Shown here: positions 15,184-24,229 of the stretch, in pieces
Numbering within the stretch: position 1 is the first letter of the stretch
Layout: each line of letters opens with the position of its first letter
NCBI RefSeq assembly: GCF_019977355.1
Contig: NZ_AP024655.1
Location: forward strand, 3,906,001 to 3,970,000
From: Arthrobacter sp. NicSoilB8
GTDB taxonomy: Bacteria > Actinomycetota > Actinomycetes > Actinomycetales > Micrococcaceae
DNA: 64,000 nt
Reading direction: 5' to 3'
The notes under the pieces: generated by a model
The model's input: the letters and a program-made list of their open reading frames with translations, nothing else
Databases searched by the model: none
Told to the model about the DNA's origin: nothing
Program-made: the position numbers and the translations under genes

Positions 15184-16284
15184 TTAGCTGCTGCGGTCCA
15201 CTACGGCGTGGGCGAAGCTGGTCAGCGAGGCCTTGACGACGCCTTCGGGCAGCGGGGCAAGGGCGGCGATGGCCTCGTCGGCCCACGCGCGCGCCACCAC
15301 CCAGGACTCCGCGGTGACGGGGTGTTCCCGGAGGCCGGCCACGGCGGCGGCCAGGGCCTCGTCCGAGCTGAGGTCGCCGTCGATCAGCTTCAGCAGTTCG
15401 ACGGCGGACTGGTCGCCGTCGCGGGCGGCGTTGCGCAGCAGCAGCACGGGCAGGGTGGGGACGCCTTCTCGCAGGTCGGTTCCCGGGGACTTGCCGGACT
15501 TGATCTTGATCCCGGTGACGTCGATGACGTCGTCGGCGAGCTGGAAGGCGACGCCCACCTTCTCGCCGTATTCGACCAGAAGGGACTCGTAGGCCTCGTC
15601 GGCGCCGGAGAAGATGGCACCGAGCTGGCCGGAGGCCGCCACGAGCGAGCCCGTCTTGTCCGCGATGACGGACAGGTAGTGCGCCAGGGGGTCTTCGTCC
15701 GGCCGGGGGCCCACGGTCTCGTGCAGCTGGCCCAGGCAGAGCCGCTCAAAGGTCCGCGCCTGGATGCCCAGCGCGCGGGACCCGAGTTCGGAGACCAGGA
15801 TGGAGGCGCGCGCAAAGATGAGGTCGCCGGTCAGCACGGCGACGGAGTTGCCCCAGACCTCGTGGGCCGTGGGCGCACCGCGGCGGAACGGCGCGGAGTC
15901 CATGACGTCGTCGTGGTACAGGGTGGCAAGGTGCGTCAGTTCGACGACGACGGCGGCCTGCACCACCGCGGGCAGGGACGCGTCGCCGAGGTGGGCGCAC
16001 AGGAGGGTCAGGAGAGGGCGGATGCGCTTGCCGCCGGCTTCCACGAGGTGACGCGACGTTGCGTCAGCCAGCGGATCGGAGTTGGCAATGGCTTCGCGCA
16101 GCTTCTTCTCGACCCGCGCGAGGTTGGTGGTGATCGCGGGGCCCAGTTCGGGGTCGCCGGCAATGGCCGCGAAGCCTGCCGGCAGTTGGAGGCCGGTGGC
16201 GATGGCAGTGGTGTTGAGGCTGGGTTCAGAGCTCGGCAGGCCGTGCCCGGCGTGCGTCCAGCTTTGGTCTGCAGAGTTGGTCAC
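15184..16284 (-). CDS. Polyprenyl diphosphate synthase (menaquinone side chain)
   Basis: 366 residues of the trans-isoprenyl synthase family. The first aspartate-rich motif is DDVMD in LATLYHDDVMDSAPFRRG and the second is in FQLADDVIDVTG; GKRIRPLL near residue 95 binds diphosphate. Size and residues fit a medium- or long-chain synthase. It follows the reductase gene by only nine bases and ends the menG-menJ-synthase run, the arrangement of mycobacterial grcC1 with menJ, so the product is probably the menaquinone tail precursor. Start is GTG 16282-16284. Chain length cannot be read from the sequence. Confidence 0.9.
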   Translation of the reverse strand: MTNSADQSWTHAGHGLPSSEPSLNTTAIATGLQLPAGFAAIAGDPELGPAITTNLARVEKKLREAIANSDPLADATSRHLVEAGGKRIRPLLTLLCAHLGDASLPAVVQAAVVVELTHLATLYHDDVMDSAPFRRGAPTAHEVWGNSVAVLTGDLIFARASILVSELGSRALGIQARTFERLCLGQLHETVGPRPDEDPLAHYLSVIADKTGSLVAASGQLGAIFSGADEAYESLLVEYGEKVGVAFQLADDVIDVTGIKIKSGKSPGTDLREGVPTLPVLLLRNAARDGDQSAVELLKLIDGDLSSDEALAAAVAGLREHPVTAESWVVARAWADEAIAALAPLPEGVVKASLTSFAHAVVDRSS

Positions 16285-16293
16285 GGGTTAACC

Positions 16294-17643
16294 CTAACTT
16301 TTTGTTGCGGAAACCGCGGAGTTGGCGCCGGAGTGCGGAACACTGTCCGTGGTGGGCGTGGCCTGGTTGGAGGTGGCGGGGACCAGGGATTCCAGGACCC
16401 GGATGACCCGGTCCTCGAAGCCCTTGGCGGCAGGATCGGTGAGATTGGCCAGCATCCGCACCACAAACCGCATGAGCACGGGGATGGGCATGCCCGTCCG
16501 GAGGGCCAGTTTCATCACGGCCGGCTTGCCGATCAGGGCGGCGAACGCCCGGCCCAGCGTGAAGTGTGACCCCCACTGCTCCTGCACGTAGCCGGCGTAC
16601 CGCGCAAGGTGCGCATCGGCGTCGTCCGCGGTCCAGCCGGCCGAGGCGGACCTGGCGGCGGCGTCGGCAATGAATTCGGCCGCGAAGCGGGCGGACTCCA
16701 TGGCGTAGGAGATGCCTTCGCCGTTGAACGGGGACACCATGCCGCCGGCGTCGCCGAGCAGGAGCAGGCCCGGGGAGTAGTGCGGCGTGCGGTTGAAGCC
16801 CATGGGCAGCGCGGCGCCGCGGATCTCCCCCACCTGGTTCTCCGGGGTGAAACCCCACTCGGCGGGCATGCCGGCGGTCCATTCGCGCAGCACCTGTTTG
16901 TAGTCCAGCTTGCCGAAATCCTTGGAGGAGTTCAGGATGCCCAGGCCCACGTTGGAGGTGCCGTCGCCGACGCCGAACACCCAGCCGTAGCCGGGCAGGA
17001 GCTTGCCGTCACGGCCGGGAAGCTCGAGCCAGCCTTCCATCCAGTCGTCCTCGTGCCGGGGCGAGGTGAAGTAGGTCCGCACGGCCACGCCGAGCGGGCG
17101 GTCGTCACGCTTGCCGATGCCCAGCGAGACGGCGGTGCGCGTCGAGTTGCCGTCCGCGGCGAGCACGACGTCGGCGGTGAAGTCGCGCGTTTCGCCCGTC
17201 TTCCGCCCGGCGTCATCGAGCAGTGCGGCGCGGACGCCCGTGACGCGGCCGTCCCCGGCGCGCAGGGCTTCGGTGACGCTGTGGCGTTCCAGCACGACGG
17301 CGCCCGCGGACTGGGCGTGCCGGGCCAGCTGCTCGTCGAAGCCGAGGCGGGTCCGGATCAGCCCGTACTGCGGGAAGTCGGCGACCTCGGGCCAGGGCAG
17401 TTCGATCGTGCGGCCGCCGGCGATCAGGCGCAGGCCCTTGTTCCGCCGCCAGCCCTCGGTTTCGGGATGCGGAAGTCCCAGCTTCTGGATCTCCCGGACG
17501 GCGCGGGGCGTGAGCCCGTCGCCGCAGACCTTTTCGCGGGGAAAGCTGGTTTTCTCCAGGACCGTGACGTCAATGCCGGCCTTGGCGAGGTAGTAGGCGG
17601 CGGTGGATCCGGCCGGGCCTGCTCCGACGATCAGTACATTCAC
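16294..17643 (-). CDS. menJ: FAD-dependent geranylgeranyl-reductase-family protein, MenJ-like menaquinone reductase
   Basis: 449 residues. N-terminal FAD fold VLIVGAGPAGSTAAYYLAKAG, then the family signature FPREKVCGDGLTPRAV and a second flavin motif LLLGDAGGMVSPFNGEGISYAME. The family reduces isoprenoid double bonds. Placed between menG and the polyprenyl synthase, it most likely saturates one unit of the menaquinone side chain as MenJ does in mycobacteria, in keeping with the dihydromenaquinones of these bacteria. Other isoprenoid reductases (e.g. for archaeal-type lipids) are less plausible here. Confidence 0.85.
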   Translation of the reverse strand: MNVLIVGAGPAGSTAAYYLAKAGIDVTVLEKTSFPREKVCGDGLTPRAVREIQKLGLPHPETEGWRRNKGLRLIAGGRTIELPWPEVADFPQYGLIRTRLGFDEQLARHAQSAGAVVLERHSVTEALRAGDGRVTGVRAALLDDAGRKTGETRDFTADVVLAADGNSTRTAVSLGIGKRDDRPLGVAVRTYFTSPRHEDDWMEGWLELPGRDGKLLPGYGWVFGVGDGTSNVGLGILNSSKDFGKLDYKQVLREWTAGMPAEWGFTPENQVGEIRGAALPMGFNRTPHYSPGLLLLGDAGGMVSPFNGEGISYAMESARFAAEFIADAAARSASAGWTADDADAHLARYAGYVQEQWGSHFTLGRAFAALIGKPAVMKLALRTGMPIPVLMRFVVRMLANLTDPAAKGFEDRVIRVLESLVPATSNQATPTTDSVPHSGANSAVSATKS

Positions 17644-17654
17644 GACGCGATCGG

Positions 17655-18446
17655 CTAACGCCCGGGCCGGGTGATGTTGCGGCGCAGCTTGGCCACGGGT
17701 CCGGTGTGGTTCGCCAGAGCCGCAGCTCCCGCGGCTCCCGTTGCGGGGTCAGCCGGCTTCTGGGCGCGGTGCACGGCGACGATGCCGCCGCTGAGGTTGC
17801 GGTAGGTTACGGATTCCCAGCCGGCCTCCTGCAGCCATGCGGCCAGGTGGTCCTGGTCCGGCCAGGCGCGGATGGACTCGGCGAGGTAGACGTAGGCGTC
17901 CGGGTTGGACGAGACCTTCACGGCGATGGCCGGCAGGGCGCGCATGAGGTATTCGGTGTACATGGTGCGCCAGAGCGGCACCACGGGCTGGGAGAACTCC
18001 GCGATGACCAACTTGCCGCCGGGCTTGGTGACCCGCAGCATCTCGGCCAGGGCCTTCTTGGGCTCGTTGACGTTGCGCAGGCCGAAGGAGATGGTGCTCG
18101 CGTCAAAGGTGTTGTCCGCGAACGGCAGGCGGGTGGCGTCCCCGGCGATGAAGTCGATGTCCGGGCGGCGGCGCTTGCCGACTTTGAGCATGCCAAGGGA
18201 GAAGTCGCAGGCGATGACGTTGATGCCGGCGTCTGCGTACGGCTCGCTGGACGTGCCCGTGCCGGCGGCGAGGTCCAGCACGCGCTGGCCCGCCGAGACA
18301 CCCACGGCCTCCACCACTACCTTGCGCCAACGGCGCGTCTGCCCCATCGACAGGACATCGTTGACGACGTCGTATTTGGGGGCGACGTCGTCAAACATCG
18401 TGGCTACTTCGTCCGGACGCTTATCCAAGGATGCTCGGTTCACCAT
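17655..18446 (-). CDS. menG: Demethylmenaquinone methyltransferase
   Basis: 263 residues, class I SAM-dependent methyltransferase. The UbiE/MenG signatures are visible: [19 protein letters not shown] near the start, [12 protein letters not shown] (SAM-binding glycine loop) and [16 protein letters not shown]. It performs the last step of menaquinone synthesis. A short Ala-rich tail (about residues 235-250) is extra. It is the first gene of the menG-menJ-synthase run (11 bases before menJ) and divergent from menF, so both may be controlled from the 149-base region between them. Confidence 0.94.
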   Translation of the reverse strand: MVNRASLDKRPDEVATMFDDVAPKYDVVNDVLSMGQTRRWRKVVVEAVGVSAGQRVLDLAAGTGTSSEPYADAGINVIACDFSLGMLKVGKRRRPDIDFIAGDATRLPFADNTFDASTISFGLRNVNEPKKALAEMLRVTKPGGKLVIAEFSQPVVPLWRTMYTEYLMRALPAIAVKVSSNPDAYVYLAESIRAWPDQDHLAAWLQEAGWESVTYRNLSGGIVAVHRAQKPADPATGAAGAAALANHTGPVAKLRRNITRPGR

Positions 18447-18595
18447 GACATTGTCTCAAATGATCGGCTCCCCCACGAACGGGCGCCGCTTTCACCTGCG
18501 GCAACGGCCGGTCCCGCGGCGTGGAGCCCCTGCCGGCCCTTGTATATCCGCCTATATCCACGGCGGAGGCGATCACGGGCTAGTGTTATGCCATC

Positions 18596-20053
18596 ATGAC
18601 GAGCACGTTCCGCACCTTGACAGTCCCCCTCGATGCCGAAACTTTCCCCGGGGGCCTGCCGTCGTTTCTGGTCCGGGACGATGTCCTCTGCTGGACCCGC
18701 CGCGAGGCCGGTCTTGTGGGCTTCGGTGAGATCGCCCGGTTCACCGCCACCGGCCCCGAACGGTTCCTGGAAGCGGACATCTGGTGGCGCCACCTGGTCT
18801 TGGAGGCGGACATCGAGGACGCGGTGGACTGCCCCGGCACCGGCCCGGTGGCCTTCGGCTCCTTCGCCTTCTCCAAAGCGTCCGCCCACGAGTCCCGCCT
18901 GCTGGTCCCCGAAATCGTCGTGGGCCTCCGTGACGGCCAGGCCTGGCTGACCCAGCTCACGCTCGACGACGGCGACCTCACCGAGGCGGGCGCCCGCGCC
19001 GCTCTGGACCGCTGGCTGGGTGCCGGCCGCGCCGGTGACAGTGCCGGTGCCGGCCGCGCCGGTGACAGTGCCGGTGCCGGCCGCGCTATGGCGGGCGGTC
19101 CGACGTCGGGGGCCGGCTTTGTGGGGGCCGGCTTTGTGGGGGACGACCCGGTGCCGGGCGCCGCCCGGGCGGGAGGCGCCGTCGTACGCCCTTCGCCGCT
19201 GGCCGTGGGGGCTACGCTGCACACCGGCTCGCTGAGCGAGGAAGACTGGATGGCCGCCGTCGCCGCCGGGGTCCGGGAGATCCGGACCGGGGCCCTGGAG
19301 AAGCTGGTGCTGGCGCGCGACGTCGTGGCCACCGTCCCGACCGGCGTCAATGCCGCTCAGGTGCTGCGCGAATTGTCCGCACGGTACCGCGAATGCTGGA
19401 CGTACGGCGTGGACGGGCTGGTGGGCGCCACGCCGGAGATGCTGATCCAAGTGGAGGGCCGCACCGCGCAGGCCCGCGTCCTGGCCGGCACCCTGGACCG
19501 CCGCGACGCCGACGGCATGGACGGCTCCCCGATGGAGTTCGCCGAGCGCGTGCTGGCCGGCTCCGAGAAGCAGCGGCACGAACACGACATCGCGATCCAG
19601 TCCCTCACCACGCAGCTGGCCCCGTTTTCCGAGGCCATGAACGCGCACAGCGAACCGTTCATCCTCGAACTGCCCAATGTCTGGCACCTGGCCTCGGACG
19701 TCAAAGCCGAACTGGCCGAAGTGGAAGGCCACGTCCCCACGTGCCTGGCCCTGATCAACGCGCTGCATCCGACCGCCGCGGTCTGCGGCACGCCCACCAC
19801 CGTGGCCGGCGCACTCATCCGCAAGCTCGAGCACCTGGACCGCGGGCCCTATGCCGGCCCGGTCGGCTGGCTCGACGCGGCCGGCAACGGCGAGTGGGGC
19901 ATCGCGCTGCGCGGCGCCGTCATCGAGTCCCCGAATACGGTCCGGCTGTACGCGGGCTGCGGCGTAGTGGACGGTTCCGTGCCCGAGACCGAGCTCGCCG
20001 AGACCTGGGCCAAGTTCCGCCCGATGCTGGAGTCCCTGGGCATCAGCAGCTAG
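18596..20053 (+). CDS. menF: Isochorismate synthase
   Basis: 485 residues of the chorismate-binding family. The catalytic half shows EKLVLARDVVA, VGATPEMLIQV, AGTLDRRDADG and EKQRHEHDIAIQSL, followed by NVWHLASDVKAEL, LHPTAAVCGTPT and the C-terminal YAGCGVV. It converts chorismate to isochorismate at the entry to menaquinone synthesis, upstream of MenD (24952-26706). Residues about 142-185 are a Gly/Ala-rich, internally repeated linker absent from the core fold and encoded by tandem DNA repeats. Entry into siderophore synthesis is the alternative, but the men context argues against it. Confidence 0.93.
   Translation: MTSTFRTLTVPLDAETFPGGLPSFLVRDDVLCWTRREAGLVGFGEIARFTATGPERFLEADIWWRHLVLEADIEDAVDCPGTGPVAFGSFAFSKASAHESRLLVPEIVVGLRDGQAWLTQLTLDDGDLTEAGARAALDRWLGAGRAGDSAGAGRAGDSAGAGRAMAGGPTSGAGFVGAGFVGDDPVPGAARAGGAVVRPSPLAVGATLHTGSLSEEDWMAAVAAGVREIRTGALEKLVLARDVVATVPTGVNAAQVLRELSARYRECWTYGVDGLVGATPEMLIQVEGRTAQARVLAGTLDRRDADGMDGSPMEFAERVLAGSEKQRHEHDIAIQSLTTQLAPFSEAMNAHSEPFILELPNVWHLASDVKAELAEVEGHVPTCLALINALHPTAAVCGTPTTVAGALIRKLEHLDRGPYAGPVGWLDAAGNGEWGIALRGAVIESPNTVRLYAGCGVVDGSVPETELAETWAKFRPMLESLGISS
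19019..19087 (+). repeat. 27-bp tandem repeat inside menF
   Basis: Two full units of 27 bases and a partial third encode GAGRAGDSA twice and GAGRA. About 30 bases on, a 15-base unit encoding GAGFV is also duplicated. All are in frame and extend a surface linker between the N-terminal and catalytic parts. Confidence 0.85.
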
Positions 20054-20366
20054 CGTGCGGCGCCGGCGACGGGTGCCGTGGGGTGCCGGGTGCCGTGGGA
20101 TGCCGCCGTGGCGTGGGTGCCGGGGGATGCCGCTGTGCCGTGGCAGGCGGTGCGTGTGGTGCTGGCGGGGGTTCCGCGGTGCTGGCGGAGCCGGCAAATC
20201 GGGTGGATTCCGGGATTACAGACAAGTCGCGCGCTGGAGATATTGCTTTTGGGTCTGGTTTAGTTATCCAATAGTGAAACAAAGTTTTCTGTGACGCACA
20301 TCTCATGTTCGGCGCTACACTATAACCGGCCTCGTTACCATCCCTCCGGCAACAAAAGGTAAGAAA
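20054..20366. other. Intergenic region with degenerate GGTGCCGTGGG-type repeats and the importer promoter
   Basis: From about 20055 to 20180 the sequence is an imperfect run of units like GGGTGCCGTGGGATGCCG, with no gene. From 20220 it becomes AT-rich, with possible -10 elements TACACT (20316-20321) or TATAAC (20321-20326) and an AAAGG ribosome site before the ATG at 20367. No -35 box stands out. Confidence 0.5.
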
Positions 20367-21317
20367 ATGCAGATTCCCCGTTCGCTCCTGAGCAATTCCA
20401 TGCTTAAGACGGCAGCCGTCCTGGCCGTCGGCGCCCTGGCCCTTTCGGCCTGCACCAACGCATCCGAAACCGGCGGTCAGGGGGCAGCGTCGCCGTCCGG
20501 CAGCGCCAACGCCAGCTTTGACCCCAGCACGGTCAAGAAGGACGACGCCCTGGCGGCCATGGTGCCTGAGGCGATCAAGTCAAAGGGCACCCTGACCGTG
20601 GGCTCGGACACCTCCTACGCCCCCGCGGAATTCCTCGGCACCGACGGCCAGACCCCCGTGGGCTACGACGTTGACATCGCCAAGGCGATCGGCGCCGCAC
20701 TCGGCCTGAAGGTCCAGGTCCAGACGTCCGAATTCACCGGCATCCTCCCGGCCCTCGGCCCGAAGTACGACCTCGGGATCTCCTCCTTCACCATCAACCC
20801 GGAGCGGCTCTCCGCGGTGAACATGGTCAGCTACTTCAACGCAGGCACCGCTTGGGCCGTGCAGAAGGGCAACCCGAAGAAGGTCTCCCTGGATGACCTC
20901 TGCGGCAAGTCCATTGGCGTCCAGACCGGCACCGTCCAGGAAGATCCGGACCTCTCGGGCCGCAACAAGAAGTGCGTCGACGCGGGCAAGCAGCCCATCA
21001 ACATCGTGACGCTCAAGACCCAGACGGACATCACCACCCGCCTGGTCAACGGCAGCATCGATGCGATGGCGGCCGACTCCCCCATCATCGGCTACGCGCT
21101 GACCCAGACCAACGGCCAGCTTGAGAAGCTCGGCGACGTCTATGACTCCGCACCGCAGGGCATCGCCGTTGCCAAGTCCGACACCGCCCTGGCAGATGTC
21201 ATCCAGAAGACCGTCACCAAGCTGATGGAAGACGGTTCGTACAAGAAGATCCTTGAGGGCTGGGGTAACGGCGACGGCGCCATCACCAAGTCCGAGGTCA
21301 ACCCGGCTGTCGGCTAA
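20367..21317 (+). CDS. Polar amino-acid ABC transporter substrate-binding lipoprotein
   Basis: 316 residues. A lipoprotein signal peptide ends in LSAC with the lipidated cysteine at 29; a Ser/Gly/Ala linker follows. The mature part is a type II binding protein of the glutamine/cystine group: LTVGSDTSYAPAEFLG, VGYDVDIAKAIGAALG, FTGILPALGPKYDLGISSF. It captures an amino acid outside the membrane for the permease and ATPase that follow; the three genes overlap end to start. The ligand cannot be specified beyond polar or charged amino acids. Confidence 0.92.
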   Translation: MQIPRSLLSNSMLKTAAVLAVGALALSACTNASETGGQGAASPSGSANASFDPSTVKKDDALAAMVPEAIKSKGTLTVGSDTSYAPAEFLGTDGQTPVGYDVDIAKAIGAALGLKVQVQTSEFTGILPALGPKYDLGISSFTINPERLSAVNMVSYFNAGTAWAVQKGNPKKVSLDDLCGKSIGVQTGTVQEDPDLSGRNKKCVDAGKQPINIVTLKTQTDITTRLVNGSIDAMAADSPIIGYALTQTNGQLEKLGDVYDSAPQGIAVAKSDTALADVIQKTVTKLMEDGSYKKILEGWGNGDGAITKSEVNPAVG

Positions 21318-22327
21318 TGAGTATCCCAGCAACCAATCAAAAATCAGGTGCACAGATGGACAGCCATCAGGACAACCACGCCGCTCCGGTACTGAATAAA
21401 GCAGTACCGGTACGGCACCCCGGCCGCTGGATCAGCGCCGTGATCATTGTCGGCGCCTTGGCCATCTTCCTGCAGAGCCTGTTCACGAACCCCAACTTCC
21501 GCTGGGACGTCGTGGGCGCCTACATCCTGGACGTCAAGGTGGTCCAGGGTGTCGCCTGGACCTTGGTCCTGACGGTTGCCTCCATGGTCCTGGCCATCAT
21601 TCTGGCCATCCTCCTGGCCTTCATGCGGCAGTCGGAGAACCCTGTATTCCGGTGGTCCAGCTGGACCTGGGTCTGGTTCTTCCGCGGCACCCCGGTCTAC
21701 ACCCAGTTGATCTTCTGGGGCCTGATCGCGGTCCTCTACCCCAAAATCAGCGCCGGCGTACCGTTCGGCCCGGAGATGTTTTCCGTGGACACCAGCACGG
21801 TCGTCACGGCCACTGTGGCCGCGATCCTGGGCCTTGGCCTCAACGAGTCCGCCTACCTGGCGGAAATCTTCCGGGCCGGGCTCAAGTCCGTGGACCGTGG
21901 CCAGATGGAAGCCGCCGAGGCCCTGGGCATGGGCAAGACCAAGATCATGTGGCGGATCATCCTGCCGCAGGCGATGCGAGTGATCGTGCCGCCCACCGGG
22001 AACGAAACCATCGGCATGCTCAAGACGACCTCGCTGGTCCTGGCCGTGCCGTTCACCCTGGACCTGACCTTTGCCACCAACGCCCTGGCGAACCGGACAT
22101 ACCTGCCGGTTCCCCTGCTGATCGTGGCGGCCATCTGGTACCTCATCATCACGAGCCTGCTGATGGTGGGCCAGCACTTCATCGAGGCCTACTACGGCAA
22201 GGGCGTGGACAACCGCGCTCCCGCAACGATCAACCCCGCTGCCGCCAAGGCTGCCGCGGCGGTGGCGCCCAGTGCCGACGCCGAGCCGGCCCTCAAGATG
22301 GACTTCCCCGAGGAGGAGGCGAAATGA
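21317..22327 (+). CDS. Polar amino-acid ABC transporter permease
   Basis: 336 residues. The HisM/GlnP-type permease core (about 85-300) has [30 protein letters not shown] and the coupling loop [22 protein letters not shown]. An N-terminal hydrophilic stretch of about 35 residues precedes the first membrane helix, and the C-terminus is Ala/Pro-rich. The ATG overlaps the receptor's stop (TAATG), and its own TGA overlaps the ATPase start (ATGA). Confidence 0.92.
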   Translation: MSIPATNQKSGAQMDSHQDNHAAPVLNKAVPVRHPGRWISAVIIVGALAIFLQSLFTNPNFRWDVVGAYILDVKVVQGVAWTLVLTVASMVLAIILAILLAFMRQSENPVFRWSSWTWVWFFRGTPVYTQLIFWGLIAVLYPKISAGVPFGPEMFSVDTSTVVTATVAAILGLGLNESAYLAEIFRAGLKSVDRGQMEAAEALGMGKTKIMWRIILPQAMRVIVPPTGNETIGMLKTTSLVLAVPFTLDLTFATNALANRTYLPVPLLIVAAIWYLIITSLLMVGQHFIEAYYGKGVDNRAPATINPAAAKAAAAVAPSADAEPALKMDFPEEEAK

Positions 22328-23100
22328 CGGTCATCACTGAGAACCCGTTGGTAAAGATCGAGGGCCTTCACAAGTACTACGGCCAGCACCACGTGCTGCG
22401 CGGCATCGACCTGAACGTCAACCAGGGCGAGGTGTCGGTGGTGATCGGCCCGTCCGGTTCCGGCAAGTCCACCATGCTCCGCTGCGTGAACCTGCTCGAG
22501 ACCATCAGCGCCGGACGCATTTCCGTGGGCGGCCAGCTGATCGGCTACCGCGAGGTCAAGGGCCGGCTCCATGACCTGAAGGCCAAGGAAATCGCCGCCC
22601 AGCGCCGCGAGATCGGCATGGTGTTCCAGCGCTTCAACCTGTTCCCGCACAAGACGGCGCTGCAGAACATCATGGAAGCCCCGGTCCAGGTCAAGGGCCA
22701 GTCCAAGGCAGTGGCCCGGAAGCGTGCCCTGGAGCTGCTGGACCGGGTGGGGCTCGGTGACCGTGCCGGCCACTACCCCTCCCAGCTCTCCGGCGGGCAG
22801 CAGCAGCGTGTTGCTATTGCCCGGGCCCTGGCCATGGACCCTGAGCTCATGCTTTTCGATGAGCCCACCTCCGCGCTGGACCCTGAGCTCGTGGGCGACG
22901 TCCTGAACGTGATGAAGGACCTCGCCAAGTCCGGCATGACCATGATCGTGGTGACCCACGAGATCGGCTTCGCCCGCGAAGTCGGTGACCGCCTGACGTT
23001 CATGGACGGCGGCGTCGTGGTGGAATCGGGCGACCCGCGCGAAGTCCTCGCCAACCCGCAGCACCCGCGCACCAAGGAGTTCCTGAGCCGCGTGCTGTAG
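22324..23100 (+). CDS. Polar amino-acid ABC transporter ATP-binding protein
   Basis: 258 residues. Walker [17 protein letters not shown]-loop [13 protein letters not shown], signature [16 protein letters not shown], Walker [16 protein letters not shown] and switch histidine [12 protein letters not shown] are all intact and of the GlnQ/HisP type. An insertion after VGGQLIGYR ([13 protein letters not shown]) is shared by actinobacterial members. The start is ATG 22324, overlapping the permease stop; longer readings upstream lie over the permease and are not real. Energises import of an amino acid. Confidence 0.95.
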   Translation: MTVITENPLVKIEGLHKYYGQHHVLRGIDLNVNQGEVSVVIGPSGSGKSTMLRCVNLLETISAGRISVGGQLIGYREVKGRLHDLKAKEIAAQRREIGMVFQRFNLFPHKTALQNIMEAPVQVKGQSKAVARKRALELLDRVGLGDRAGHYPSQLSGGQQQRVAIARALAMDPELMLFDEPTSALDPELVGDVLNVMKDLAKSGMTMIVVTHEIGFAREVGDRLTFMDGGVVVESGDPREVLANPQHPRTKEFLSRVL

Positions 23101-23144
23101 GTCGACGCGGGAGTATCCTGCCGACGCTCAGGTTTCCTGCCGAT

Positions 23145-23195
23145 GCGCAAATGCACTGTCGCTCCCGTATTCGGGTAGCGGCAGGGCATTTGCGC
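23145..23195. terminator. Stem-loop between convergent genes
   Basis: Arms GCGCAAATGC (23145-23154) and GCATTTGCGC (23186-23195) pair perfectly, the middle pairs with one G-T, and the tip is CCCG-TATT-CGGG. It sits between the convergent ATPase and DUF559 genes and should serve both. The loop GTATTCGGG and the outer arm recur in the four hairpins behind menD. Confidence 0.75.
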
Positions 23196-23215
23196 GTCGT
23201 GGGACAGATTTCCTG

Positions 23216-24175
23216 TCAGGGCCACGCTGCGGAACGGGCCCGACGGCGGGGCACACCGAACGCTGCCAGCTTCCGTTCCAGCCGGCCGGGCTCCATGAGG
23301 TCCGCCCAGACCCACCGCAGTACCCGGAGCCCCGTGGCCCGGATCCGGTTTTCCCGCTCCTTCTCGTCCACGACCACCTGCGACGCGGTCCTGCCCCGGA
23401 GATATTCGGACTTCACATACTTCTCTTCGCCGTCGAACTCGCCCACCAGCCGCACGGTGTCCCAGTAGTAGTCGGTGTAGCCCGCGAGACCGGCGTCGTC
23501 CCGGACTTCGTGCTGAAGTTCCGGCGGCTGGAATCCGGCCACGCACATGAGCCCGCGGCCGTAAGACTCCCCCGGGGACCCCGACCGCGGATCCGCGAAC
23601 TCCACGGCAGTCCTGATCCGCCGCGCGGCCGCAGCCGTGTAATTGCCGTCCACCCCCGCCAGCAGCTTTTCCTTCGAGAGCGGGGGCAACCCAAGCGCTG
23701 CGTCCGGCCTGAGCACATGATCCAACGGAACAATAGCTTCGGCAAACGGTGTGAAAGCAGCAAGATCCAGCACCGTGCGGACTCTCCCCGTGACCAGCAG
23801 GCCATCGCGCCGGAACACCTTCAGACCGTCCGGGGCTGCGTAGTGCCGCCGCACTCCCGCACGCGAGCGTCCGCCACCGTTCTGAAGCGTCAACGCATGG
23901 ACCGGATGACGCAGCCCAATCGTTGGCACGCCCCACACGGACGCGGCGGAGTGCCTGGCAAAGACTGTCGGTGCCGTGAACGACTCCGCCGCGGCGCTAA
24001 CCCGGAGCCGGTATTGTTCCCAAGGCTGCAGCGCCCGCCACGCCGACCCGTCGACGTAGACGCCTTGACGCACGCGCACGAGCGCCCCTGACCGGCAGCG
24101 TTTGGCGAGCTCGTTCGGTGTGAGCCCCTGCTGGACGTGCTCGCGGGCCAGGATCAGTCTCGGTAAGTCGCTCAT
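23216..24175 (-). CDS. DUF559 / AbiEi-antitoxin-like protein (second copy of the architecture)
   Basis: 319 residues from ATG 24173-24175; a longer in-frame extension upstream would run through repeats and is rejected. N-terminal winged helix: LTPNELAKRCRSGALVRVRQGVYVDG. Central part includes VFARHSAASVWGVPTIG and the VLDLAAFTPFAEAIVPLDH block common to this family. The C-terminus (VRLVGEFDGEEKYVKSEYL, then RENRIRATGLRVLRWVWADL) resembles a VSR/PD-(D/E)XK nuclease core. Function unknown; often annotated as an AbiEi antitoxin, but no AbiEii toxin is adjacent. Confidence 0.7.
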   Translation of the reverse strand: MSDLPRLILAREHVQQGLTPNELAKRCRSGALVRVRQGVYVDGSAWRALQPWEQYRLRVSAAAESFTAPTVFARHSAASVWGVPTIGLRHPVHALTLQNGGGRSRAGVRRHYAAPDGLKVFRRDGLLVTGRVRTVLDLAAFTPFAEAIVPLDHVLRPDAALGLPPLSKEKLLAGVDGNYTAAAARRIRTAVEFADPRSGSPGESYGRGLMCVAGFQPPELQHEVRDDAGLAGYTDYYWDTVRLVGEFDGEEKYVKSEYLRGRTASQVVVDEKERENRIRATGLRVLRWVWADLMEPGRLERKLAAFGVPRRRARSAAWP

Positions 24176-24229
24176 GGAACGAAGATCCCAGCAAGGGAGC
24201 AGCGGCACCATGCCAGGCCGCCCGGATGT

